The notes beneath the pieces are model-generated. The model was not told where the DNA came from and ran no database searches. It saw nothing but the letters and a program-made list of their open reading frames with translations. A stretch of DNA of 64,000 nt. Origin: Polytrichum commune. Taxonomy: Eukaryota > Streptophyta > Polytrichopsida > Polytrichales > Polytrichaceae. Each line of letters starts with the position of its first letter. Position 1 is the first letter of the stretch. Below are positions 1 through 10,400 of the stretch, in pieces. The stretch lies in contig OX485806.1 in assembly GCA_950295325.1 (NCBI GenBank), positions 22,630,001-22,694,000 of the forward strand, read 5' to 3'. Made by a program: the position numbers and the translations under genes.

Positions 1-345
1 CATGAAGCTCGATGGTTGTCAAAGAAGACAACCAACTCATGACAAAGAATTTCTTTGCCGTAGTGCATTGCTTGAAGATGTGGCGGCACTATTTGGGGTC
101 GCACAAAGCAAAGGTCTACATGGACAATGTGCCCTAAAAGAATTTTGGCATTCAAGCGTAAGTGAGCGCCAAGTCATTGCGGTGACATGATAGTTTGGCG
201 CTTATGAAGGTGGATTTGATCCACAAACCGGACCGTGGAAATGTGGTGCCGGATGCGCGAAGTAGACCGGAAAAATTCCAAGCAATGAGAACCATCCAAA
301 CATTGTGGCTAATGTGTGCCGGCGAAGGAAACTTGTGATGCAAGA
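1..345 (+). pseudogene. RNase H C-terminal remnant and connector of E1
   Basis: One reading frame gives peptide stretches typical of the Ty3/gypsy RNase H C-terminus: FFAVVHCLKMWRHYL, then KAKVYMDNV, then LRWHDSLALMKVDLIHKP, then GNVVPDA. The last stretch is the usual 'KPG..N.VPDALSR' end of RNase H. Stops and frame changes interrupt it, so it cannot make an enzyme. Confidence 0.7.
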
Positions 346-379
346 TACGGGAGGAGTAAATTCACTACCCCAAAGCACA

Positions 380-1630
380 AAAGCTTTTAGGTGAGCTTCG
401 CAAGAGCAAGGTGCTCAAAGAGGTTAAGTTGGTGGACGGATTGTTCAAGTGCAAGCAAAGTTGGGTGTATGTGCCACACGGCAAGTAGAGGCTATCGGTT
501 TTGAAGGAGGAATTTGATAGTCCTATTGCCGGCCTTAGAGGAGAAAGAAAAAATCGCCATAGAATGGTATCATGGAGGTACCATTGGCGGTGCATAAAGG
601 AAGATATAGCCTACTTTGTGAAGGCTTGAATCAAAGTGCCAAGTGAACCGAGCCTCTTACCAAAAGCAAGGCGGTTTCTTGCAACCGTTGCCTATCCCGT
701 CGGCGCCATAGCATAGTATGTGCATGGACTTGATCACAAGTTTGCCGGAGTCACATGGATATGATGCCATCTTGTTGATGGTAGAGCGGTTTGCCAAGTT
801 GGCACACATGGTGCCGATTGTGGAAACCGCCACCGCGTTGGAGACCGCATAGCCTTTTCTCAAAGGATGGTTGAGGCACCACGGGTTGCCAAGAGTGATT
901 GTGTGGGATCAAGATCCAAAGTTCACAAGTGCATTTTCAATGCATTTCTCTAAGGAGGTCGGAATGAAACTAAGGTTTAGCACGGCCTTGCATTCCCAAA
1001 TGGATGGGAAAGCGGAGGATGTGAATGGAGTCTTGAAGCAATCCTTGAGGAACTAGGTGGGGCGGACCAAGGAGATTGGGCGGACTATGTGAGTCGAGCG
1101 GAGTGTAATTGCAATGTAGCCACGCACTTGGCTACCAAGGGGTGGTCTTTCGTGGTGGCTTATGGAGTGGATGCGCTCCAACCTATTAACCTAGCTCTCG
1201 AGGGGGCACATTTAACACTAGAGTTCAACCAAGATGGTGAGGATTTGGCCAAGGATGGTGAACAAGTCTTGGAGATGACCAAGTTGTTGGTGGAGAAAGC
1301 CCGAAGGTGCTACGGAGTGCAAATCAATGCCGGAAGACGCAAAGTGGAGAATGAGGTGGGCCAAAAGGTGTTGTTGAATGTGGACAACTTCACCTTGGCC
1401 AAAGGCCTTACTCCAAAAGTTCATGTCCAAAATTGGAGCTTCGTTTTCCATTGTGGAACAAGTGTTCAAGGACATGTATAGATTGGAATTACCGCCCGAG
1501 ATCAAAGTGCATCCGACATTTCATGTCTCATTACGAAAGTCATTTTAGGATGACACCTTGTGGCCCGAACACAAGCAAGTGATTAGGCCACCTCCCGACC
1601 TTGTGGAGGTCATTTGGAACATGAGGTAGG
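380..1630 (+). pseudogene. Integrase remnant of E1
   Basis: Integrase features are readable in pieces: the N-terminal region (KEVKLVDGLFKCKQ; EDIAYFVKA), the core with the first Asp in MCMDLITSLPESHGYD, the second in VIVWDQDPKFTS and the Glu in a degraded AEDVNGVL motif, then the C-terminal LPPEIKVHPTFHVSL motif. An in-frame TAG at 850-852 interrupts the core at the position shared by every other family-E copy here. Further frameshifts follow near 1056. Confidence 0.75.
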
Positions 1631-1639
1631 AGGGCATCC

Positions 1640-1830
1640 TCAAGTGTAGAAAGCCCAAGTGAAAATGAAAGAAAATGTACAAAGGAGTACTTGGTGAAAT
1701 GGTGAGGATACCATGAGAAAGAAACCGCTTGGGTGGCGGCAAGAGACATGGTGAACACCAATGAATTGGTGAAGCACTTTGAAGAAACTAAGGCTAAGGA
1801 TTCCAATAAAATGAAGCGTAGGCATTGATG
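1640..1830 (+). pseudogene. Chromodomain remnant of E1
   Basis: After the integrase C-terminus one frame reads KEYLVKW, stop, GYHEKETAWVAARDM, then NELVKHFEE. This is a chromodomain, which marks the family as a chromovirus. Chromodomains direct integrases to chromatin marks. The stop is TGA at 1703-1705, replacing the residue after the conserved Trp. The frame closes at TGA near 1829. Confidence 0.75.
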
Positions 1831-2630
1831 AGGACATCAATCTCCTTTAGTGGGGGAGAGACGCTAGTTGCACACTTAGCTTCGAGGTTAATTACTCCAC
1901 AACATGAACTTGTTCTTTGGCTTGAGGGAATAAAGTCCAAACTTTAGTGGTGCAAAGAGAAAAGTATGAGATGAGGTCCTAGTCTTGTACTTGTGCTTGG
2001 TTAATGGAAGAGGGGGAATAGATATGCCAAACTAGGTTGGGTAAGCCGAGTAATTGGGGGCCATGGCTTGGAGGGGCCTTGGATAAAACCAAGAAACTTC
2101 TTAGTTGTGGGCTTGTCCGGGCGGGGGCAAGGTGATGGCGCGTGCTCATAAAAGTGCTACCCGCGAGCTAACGAGAGTTGGCGCATGGGAGTCATGAACC
2201 CATGTCTCGAAAGAGCAAAGTGGGAACGGAGTCGGGCGGGACTTGGCATCACCCCCGTGCGATCGAGGCGTGGCTTAACAATGGAAAGCCATCTCGGAGT
2301 TGCAACCGAGACAACTTAGTGGAAGCGTTGAGGTCTCGCCTAGATGTGTCACGTTAGGCTAGTGGAGCCTAACGGGGGAGGCCCCAAAGGAGGGGCAACC
2401 CAAGTGAGTCCCAAAGTAGGTGGGTCTAGTAGAGGTTAGGTCCTTGGATGAGAGATCCAAGGTCGCTAACGGACCACCTAGGAACGACACCTTTGGGACT
2501 ATGCCAAATTTGAAGATGCATTGTGGGGGTCGCGCCCTAAGGTAAACACAATGCCGCACCATAGAGGATGGCAACTTGAGAATTGGTGTGCCGACTACGA
2601 GTATAGTCGATGAGGGCATCGACTCCGTTT
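1831..2630 (+). other. Family-E 3' untranslated region (E1 copy)
   Basis: About 800 bp lie between chromodomain and polypurine tract, well conserved among E1, E2, E4, E5, E6 and E8 but without a convincing reading frame. It contains short inverted repeats, for example GTTAGGCT/AGCCTAAC around 2352-2372 and CTTGGAT/ATCCAAG near 2441-2463. Function unknown. Confidence 0.6.
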
Positions 2631-2642
2631 GGTGGGGGTGAG
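2631..2642 (+). other. Polypurine tract of E1
   Basis: GGTGGGGGTGAG directly abuts the TGTCGC start of the LTR. This is where plus-strand DNA synthesis would be primed. The same motif abuts the 3' LTRs of E4, E5, E6, E8 and E9. Confidence 0.75.
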
Positions 2643-2916
2643 TGTCGCGCACCTCTCCATGAGGAGTGCCCGAAACACCATGGGCACAGGGGGACCCCGG
2701 AGTGACACCCGGGACTTGTGGCGCCATTGGTGAGAGGGCCCAAGTGATCCTAGTGTGGGTGAGGGCCCCGGGCGTTGGGAACGCCTCCTACCCACGGAGA
2801 CTAGGAGGCATGAGGGTGAGGCCATGAGCTATGCGTAGCTCATGGCGTGGTGATTCTAGAATGCTCAAGAACACCTCAATCGGAGGTGTGAGCTAGGAGT
2901 TATGGCCATTTGAGTG

Positions 2917-2940
2917 GGGCGCTGTCCCGGGACAGCGCCC
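2917..2940. repeat. 24-bp perfect palindrome inside the family-E LTR
   Basis: Two 12-nt arms meet at CCC/GGG with no loop; the core is GCTGTCCCGGGACAGC. It recurs in every full-length family-E LTR here. In at least the E2 and E4 LTRs one arm carries a substitution. Confidence 0.85.
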
Positions 2941-3392
2941 TGGTACAGCAGTACCTGGGAGTGATTCCCGGGACTGCCAGGGTTCAAACAGGCATAACTT
3001 CCTCACCACTTGCCCGAATGGGGCAAGTGAGGAGTCCATCGGCATCTACGTGAAGCGTAGATGAAGATGGAGTGGTTGGTTGCTGGAATCAGACATCATA
3101 CAAGGAAGTTATGATGGTCTGAAACTGCTGGGTGCTTCTACGCCCAGCGGCTAAGGGAGAATGTCCACTTGGCCCCAACTCTTGGTAGAGAGACAAGAGG
3201 TTGGTTGACGGTGGGGTAGGGGCCACGCGTAGAGTCCTAGAGGCTTATATGGGTGAGGTGGTGTGGCCTCACCCACCCGAGGCCGACAGGCAAGGCCTCC
3301 ATGGGCTTTGGCCTATTGTGAGGCCATAGTTGCCTAGTATGGTTCGGGTTGTTGTAGTGTTGCTCCGGCAACGCGATGATCAACATAGGATT

Positions 3393-3414
3393 GGACTTCC
3401 ATGGATGGAAGTCC
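3393..3414. repeat. 10-bp-arm hairpin inside the family-E LTR
   Basis: GGACTTCCAT and ATGGAAGTCC flank a 2-nt spacer. A further hairpin, CATCTACG/CGTAGATG, lies near 3042-3064, and a near-palindrome CCATGAGCTA/TAGCTCATGG at about 2821-2844. All recur in the other LTRs. Confidence 0.8.
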
Positions 3415-4257
3415 ACATTGGGGAAATGGGTTACCGATTAAGGGGTGAGTCCCGAAAGCAAAGTAGGAGGGTTGGTTCCCTCCTATGAACTATTGGTCCG
3501 GGGTTAGAGGAGCTAACCATTAGCATGGCGGTATGCGAAGGGTTAGCCACTCGTAACCTTTGCTAGAATTGAAAATTGGCATGATTGGTCAAGGGGGGGC
3601 TAGCAAGGGTTGCGACATAGGTGGTCCGTTAGCGACCTTGGATCTCTCATCCAAGGACCTAACCTATACTAGACCCACCTACTTTGGGACTCACTTGGGT
3701 TGCCCCTCCTTCGGGGCCTCCCCCGTTAGGCTCCACTAGCCTAACGTGACACATCTAGGCGAGACCTCAACGCTTCCACTAAGTTGTCTCGGTTGCAACT
3801 CCGAGATGGCTTTCCATTGTTAAGCCACGCCTCGATCGCACGGGGGTGATGCCAAGTCCCGCCCGACTCCGTTCCCACTTTGCTCTTTCGAGACATGGGT
3901 TCATGACTCCCATGCGCCAACTCTCGTTAGCTCGCGGGTAGCACTTTTATGAGCACGCGCCATCACCTTGTCCCCGCCCGGACAAACCCACAACTAAGAA
4001 GTTTCTTGGTTTTATCCAAGGCCCCTCCAAGCCATGGCCCCCAATTACTCGGCTTACCCAACCTAGTTTGGCATGTCTATTCCCCCTCTTCCACTAACCA
4101 AGCACAAGTACAAGACTAGGACCTCATCTCATACTTTTCTCTTTGCACCACTAAAGTTTGGACTTTATTCCCTCAAGCCAAAGAACAAGTTCATGTTGTG
4201 GAGTAATTAACCTCGAAGCTAAGTGTGCTACTAGCGTCTCTCCCCCACTAAAGGAGA

Positions 4258-4450
4258 TTGATGTCCTCATCAATGCCTACGCTTCATTTTATTGGAATCC
4301 TTAGCCTTAGTTTTTTCAAAGTGCTTCACCAATTCATTGGTGGTTACCATGTCTCTTGCCGCCACCCAAGCGGTTTCTTTCTCATGGTATCCTCACCATT
4401 TCACCAAGTACTCCTTTGTACATTTTCTTTCCTTTTCACTTGGGCTTCCT
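4258..4450 (-). pseudogene. Chromodomain remnant of E2
   Basis: Reverse-strand copy of the E1 chromodomain, with the same in-frame TGA (plus-strand TCA at 4393-4395). Confidence 0.7.
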
Positions 4451-4479
4451 ACACTTGAGGATGCCCTCCTACCTCATGT

Positions 4480-5511
4480 TCCAAATGACCTCCACAAGGT
4501 CGGGACGTGGCCTAACCACTTGCTTGTGTTCGGGCCACAAGGTGTCGTCTTAAAATGACTTTCGTAATGAGACATGAAATGTCGGATGCACTTTGATCTC
4601 CGGCGGTAATTCCAACTTATACATGTCCTTGAACACTTGTTCCACAATGGAAAACGAAGCTCCAATTTTGGACATGAACTTTTGAAGTAAGGCCTTTGGG
4701 CAAGGTGAAGTTGTCCACATTCAACAACACCTTATTGGCCCACCTCATACTCCACTTCGCGTCTTCCGGCATTGATTTGCACTCCGTAGCACCTTCGGGC
4801 TTTCTCCACCAACAACTTGGTCATCTGCAAGACTTGTTCACCATCCTTGGCCAAATCCTTACCATCTTGGTTGAACTCTAGTGTTGAATGTGCCCCCTCG
4901 AGAGCTAGGTTAATAGGTTGGAGCGCATCCACTCCATAAGCCACCACCAAAGACCACCCCTTGGTAGCCAAATGCGTGGCTACATTGCAATTACACTCCG
5001 CTCGACCCACATAGTCCGCCCAATCTCCTTGGTCCGCCCCCACCAAGTTCCTCAAGTATTGCTTCAAGACTCCATTCTCATCCACTTGGGAATGCAAGGT
5101 CGTGCTAAACCTTAGTTTCATTCCGACCTCCTTAGAGAAATGCATTGAAAATGCACTTGTGAACTTTGGATCTTGATCCCACACAATCACTCTTGGCAAC
5201 CCGTGGTGCCTCAACCATCCTTTGAGAAAAGGCTATGCGGTCTCCAACGCGGTGGCGGTTCCCACAATCGGCACCATGTGTACCAACTTGGCAAACCGCT
5301 CAACCATCAACAAGATGGCATCATACCCATGTGACTCCCGCAAACTTGTGATCAAGTCCATGCACATACTATGCCATGGAGCCGACGGGATAGGCAACGG
5401 TTGCAAGAAACCGCCTTGCTTTTGGTAAGAGGCTCGGTTCACTTGGCACTTTGATTCAAGCCTTCACAAAGTAGGCTATATCTTCCTTTATGCACCGCCA
5501 ATGGTACCTCC
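4480..5511 (-). pseudogene. Integrase remnant of E2 (C-terminal and core part)
   Basis: Minus-strand integrase with VIVWDQDPKFTS and the C-terminal LPPEI-like motif. The shared TAG stop is at 5233-5235. The segment ends at G1's left LTR; the N-terminal continuation resumes at 15269 after one copy of the CCTCC target duplication. Confidence 0.75.
5507..5511. other. Target site duplication of G1, left copy (CCTCC)
   Basis: CCTCC precedes the left LTR and is repeated at 15269-15273 after the right LTR. In other family-E copies the same spot reads continuously (...GGTACCTCCATGA...), which proves insertion here. Confidence 0.95.
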
Positions 5512-6985
5512 TGTGAGGTAAAGTAGGCAACCCCCTTGGTTTCCAAGCCAAAGGGTTGAGTCGTGCTTACTTTTCGTTCACAAATACATTTTATAAGATT
5601 CGAAAGTCTTTTTGAGAGAAAAGATAATAGTTAGCCTCTTAAGTATCCGATTAGTCCAACTTAAGCTTAGTTACCTTGGAATAGGCAACCTAGACCCTTT
5701 TAATGTAGCTAAACTACTAAAAATCAATGCAAAGAATACCAAATGCTTAATAAAACTTCTAACTAATCAAAAAGGAATATGAAGAAAGAAGAAATACATG
5801 AGCTGCCTCACGGAAACCCTCATAACTTTTGGACAGAGTTTTAGTTTTACGCAAGATTAGGATGCAAGGATAGATAACTTCAAGTCCTACCTAGAAATAT
5901 AAAACTTGTAGAAAATGGCCCAACCAGCTAACCGGGGTGAAGCTTCAAAGTCAGCAGTGCTACATCAGGAGCTGTCTCACGGAAACACTTATAACTTCTA
6001 GACAGAATTTTAGATGTGCATGAAACTAATTTTGTTGGAAAGACAATTTTATTATCTATCTATGCATATAAAATAAATTGAAATCAGATTTATTGGTAAG
6101 ACGTGGCAATCCTCTAAAGTACGCTGTCCTATATGATTCAAGTTGCTAACTAATTTTCATTCTATATAAACTAAGGTTGCTTCACTCACAAGTAAAGAAG
6201 AGGTGAGGAATGTGAATGTCATACAAAGAGGAAAATACTAATAAAACTATAAGAGAATATTTTATTTGAAAGATAGAAACACTTACTCCTTCTCAAGGAG
6301 TACAACCACTCCCCCTACTAACTACTAACTACTAACTACTAATAGAAGTCGGGGACACCTAAGTTGGCGAGATAGATACTAAGCGTCGAGAAGGTTGAGG
6401 CTCGAAGGGCCCGAGACCGATGAAGTGGAATAGTGGTAATGCTTGATGGAGTTTCGATGCCTCTTAAATAGGTGGTCGAGGTAGACACTCCGTGGTATTC
6501 CGTCTTGCCACGTCTACCCTCGCATTGGATCCGTTTAGGCTTTGTTGATCTTTCGCATTGGATCCGCTTAGACTTTGTTGATCTTTCGCATTGGATCCGC
6601 TTAGATCCATTTTGACTTAGTAGTGCCCAAAGACACTTGTCAACTTGGATCTTCTCTCGTCGAAGCGAATCGGCTTGGTCAAACGTGCATCCATCTAGTC
6701 CACGTTGTTTTGCTCCACTCCTTTAACCCGTTGTCGCGTAGTCACTTTGGATTTAGCCCTTAGCTAAGTCAATCTTAGCCTTACCAACCACTTAAATCTT
6801 GCCCTAGCTAAGTCAATCCTCACATAGTCCTATAATATTCCGTTAATGCTTGTCCTATTAGGATTTACTTACTAGGCTAGTTTCTAACTCCCAACTTACC
6901 TAACCGACCTCATATTTACTATCTAAAGTCTATTTACCACTTATATTAGGTTAATTCGATAAAGGAATCAAAATAAACCTTCACA
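5512..6985 (-). repeat. 3' LTR of G1 (1474 bp)
   Basis: The plus strand reads TGTGAGGTAAAG...CCTTCACA. It contains tandem motifs: a CTA/ACTA-rich run at about 6316-6343 and three spaced GCATTGGATCCG units near 6522, 6557 and 6592 (period about 35 bp). A TATA-like TTTATATAG on the element's sense strand lies at about 6162-6170. Confidence 0.93.
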
Positions 6986-7455
6986 TATAGTGGCGCACCA
7001 TTTGGGGTTGGTTTGTAAAACCATAACGAATCCCTCTTGCTTCGCGCATCCATTCAATCACGGTCACCCTGCACAAAAAAACAAACGAAGAGGGAATGTC
7101 CGCCCCAATCGGAGTGGCTTGGACCTATAGATAATAAATATTTCAAAACCGCCTTCCTCCCCCAACGGAGTGGGTTTGGACTAAAGAAATTATACCCAAG
7201 ACAATAAATTGTTAAACCCATCCTGCCTCCCCCAACGGAGTGGGTTCGGACCCCCTTAGCAATAATATTACTTGAGATAACTACTTTAACTTCCTCCCCT
7301 CTTTAGGTTCGGTTTAATAAATCCAAATCTATCACAAAGGACCCTAAATTCCTAGCTTGGCACACAAATCTCACTCACTCAGAATACCAAATAAAACAAA
7401 ACCAAACATGACCTAGAACATGTAATCTAGTCCTAGTAACCTATACCTAGGTATC
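6986..7455 (-). other. G1 3' untranslated region with a three-fold repeated motif
   Basis: 470 bp between the pol stop and the 3' LTR. Three copies of a roughly 25-bp motif (plus strand CCCCAACGGAGTGGGTTTGG-like) lie at 7101-7125, 7154-7182 and 7225-7253. On the sense strand each carries a purine run (GGGGGAGG in the latter two). No purine tract directly abuts the LTR; the last bases before it read GCGCCACTATA. Confidence 0.75.
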
Positions 7456-10400
7456 TCATACTTTGTAGTCCTTGCATCTCTCACCACTCGTACGGGTTGG
7501 AAAAATGTCTCCCGCCAACGTCTCTAACAACAATGAACCGTTGGCAAACAACTCTCTGACCACATAAGGACCTAACCAAAGGGCATCAAATTTTCCCGGA
7601 AAATCTTTGTGCCTATCATCCCTTAGTAACACCCATTGCCCCACTTTGAAAGAACGAATCTTTTGCTTCTTATCAAAAGCAACCTTCCGACGTCGTTGGT
7701 ATGTCTCAATATGTTGCGCACTCAACATCCGGGCCTCGCTCAATTCTTCTAGAACCTCCAACCGGTGCTCAATGGATTTTGAAGCATCCAATCTCTCCTC
7801 CACCGCAATTCGCAAAGTTTGCACTTCAAATTCAATAGGTAAAATTGCTTCAATTCCATAAACCAAAGAAAATGGAGTAGTATGTGTAGTAACCTTGTAG
7901 GTCGTGCGATAGGCCCAAAGAGCGGCCGGGAGCTTCAAATCCCAATCTCTCTTTGAATCGTCCACGGTCTTGCGTAAAATCCTACATAAGGTTTGATTTG
8001 TCCGTTCCGTTTGCCCGTTCGTTTGAGGGTGGTAAGGAGCCGAAAATCGATGATCGATCTTGAAATGCGCGGTCAATTCCGCGATCATTTCATTCACAAA
8101 GTGCGATCCACGGTCACTTACCAATACCTTAGGACAACCAAACCGAGTGATGATGTTGTCGTACAAAAACATGGCGGTAGTCTTGGCATCGTCCTTCTTC
8201 ACTGCTTTTGCTTCCGCCCATTTCGTCAAATATTCCGTTGCCACTACAATGTAGCTCATTTGTCTTGATGATGCGGGATGCACTTGACCCACATAGTTAA
8301 TACCCCACTTCTCAAACGGAGCCAAAGGTAAAGAAGGTTGAAGTGGCATACCAAGTCCCACATCCTTGCGGGAATACCGTTGGCACGAGTCACATTTTCG
8401 AGCATGGTCGTAAGAATCTTGAAACATTGTCGGCCAATAGTATCCCGCTCGAAGTGCCTTATGTGCGGTCAACATTCCCGCAAAATATCCTCCACAAGGG
8501 CTATCATGAGCCGCCTCCAACACCTTAGGTACTTCTCCGATATCAATGCATCTTCGAAGCATTCCGTCCATCCCCCGTCGGTATAGTTTACCGGAAATCA
8601 AAGCAAAATGTCGGCTTTGAATTCGGACCTTCCGACGCTCAATCTTGGACAAAGTCTCTGGCATTGTTTGGGTGCTTAAAAACTCCGCAATGTGATTGTA
8701 CCACATTGGTACAGAGGATACCGCAAAGAGTGCCGCATCCGGAAATTCGTCATCAATTCCTTCACCCGTCGATACTTCCTCGGAAATCCGCGACAAGTGA
8801 TCCGCTTGGAGATGCATCCTCCCGGGTTTGTACACCACCTCATAGTCAAACTCTTGTAACAATAACACCCAACGAGCAATCCGTCCACTTAAATCGGGTT
8901 TGTTAACAAGATAACGTAAAGCCATATGATCCACATAAAACACAACTTTGCTCAACAAAATAAAATGTCGATATTTTTTAATCGAAAATACCATGGCCAA
9001 AGCCTCACGCTCCGTTGTGGAATAATTTTGTTCCGCTCCCGTAAGTTGCCTACTAGCAAAGGCTATAGGACGGTCTTTCTTCTCATCTCCGAATGGTTGG
9101 CAAAGAGCACTACCCACCGCAAAATTAGAAGCATCGCAATAGATATGAAACGGTAGGTCCCAATTGGGAGAAATAAGACAAGGGGCGCTCGTGAGCTTAC
9201 CTTTCAAAATGTCAAACGCATTTTGACATTCTTGAGTCCACATAAACGGAACATCCTTCTTTGTTAGGTTTGTGAGAGGAATAGCCGTGTTGGCATAATC
9301 CTCGATAGCCTCACGATACCATCCAATATGGCCCAATGCACTACGCACCTTTGGTACATTCATCGGTGGCGGAAGTTCGGCGATTACCTTTACCTTGTCG
9401 GGGTCCGGTGACCTACCCTCCTCCGAGACCAAGTGCCCTAGCAAGATACCACGTAAAACAAACAAAATGGTCTTCTCGGGATTAAGAGACACATGATATT
9501 CTCGGCAACGTTCGAAACAAGCTCGTAAGTCCTCAAAGTGACTCTCTTTCGAACCATGTACACAAAAATCATCAATGAAGACGGCCATCGATTTATGCAA
9601 AAGATCGGCAAAAATATACGTCATCGCCCTTTGGAATGTCGCCGGAGCATTACATAATCCAAAGGGCATCACAATATAAATGAATGTTCCCCAAGGTGTG
9701 GTGAACGCCGTTTTATACCAATCTCCTTGCACAACATGAATTTGGTTGTATCCGGAATATCCATCCGCAAATGAATACATAGCGTGACAAGCTACCTCCT
9801 CTAAAATATTATTTATAAAAGGAAGCGGAAAATGGTCATTTATGGTGACCTTGTTTAAGGCCCTATAATCAATACAAACCCTCAATTTTCCATTCTTTTT
9901 ACGAACAATCACCATTGGTGAGACCCATGTCGTAAGTTCAACGGGTTGAATAAATCCGGCCCGTATCAATTTCTCCAGTTCTTTCCTCACCAACAACTCA
10001 AGTCGAGGATTCATTGGCCTTTGTCTTTGTCTCACGGGTTTTGACCCGTGAATCAAAGGGATAGAATGACTTGCAACCTCAATTGGTATTCCATTACCCA
10101 AATCTTCATATGACCAAGCAAAGACATCACGAAACTCTCTTACCAATCCTTTTACGCCTTCCACTTCCTCCTCACTCAATTGTTTGCCCACCTTAATGTA
10201 TTTTGGCACCTCACCTTCGCTTGCAACGTTCATCAACTTCCAATCGCCGTCCGGTACATGAGGTGCCTCGTTTGGAATGGGATTCCAATCTTTCACTACC
10301 CCTTGAAGCTCATCGGTCACCACTTTTGTGCCGGTCGGAGTTTTCAACAAGCGTGGAGGAGGACACACTTCTTCCTCGTCCATAAGCGATTCGAGTTCAT

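Larger units (their letters stand above)
1..3617 (+). mobile_element. E1: 3' half of a degenerate family-E chromovirus LTR element
   Basis: The window opens inside the RNase H region of a plus-strand Ty3/gypsy copy. RNase H, integrase, chromodomain, a long 3' UTR, a polypurine tract and a complete 3' LTR follow in the canonical order, but with stops in every domain. The LTR end at 3617 abuts sequence that is the reverse complement of a family-E 3' UTR (compare 2480 and below), so E1 most simply sits inside the 3' UTR of E2, with TAGGT (3618-3622) as its right flank. The left flank lies outside the window. Confidence 0.85.
2643..3617 (+). repeat. 3' LTR of E1 (975 bp)
   Basis: The LTR starts TGTCGCGCACC and ends GGGTTGCGACA, a 6-bp perfect terminal inverted repeat containing the usual TG...CA. 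It holds long palindromes (see 2917-2940, 3393-3414). The boundaries are confirmed by the perfect target duplications of E8 and S1, which use the same ends. Confidence 0.9.

Noticed and set aside
2917..2940. Transcription terminator or bacterial operator
   Set aside because: A plant LTR context and no T tract; there is no bacterial gene in the window.
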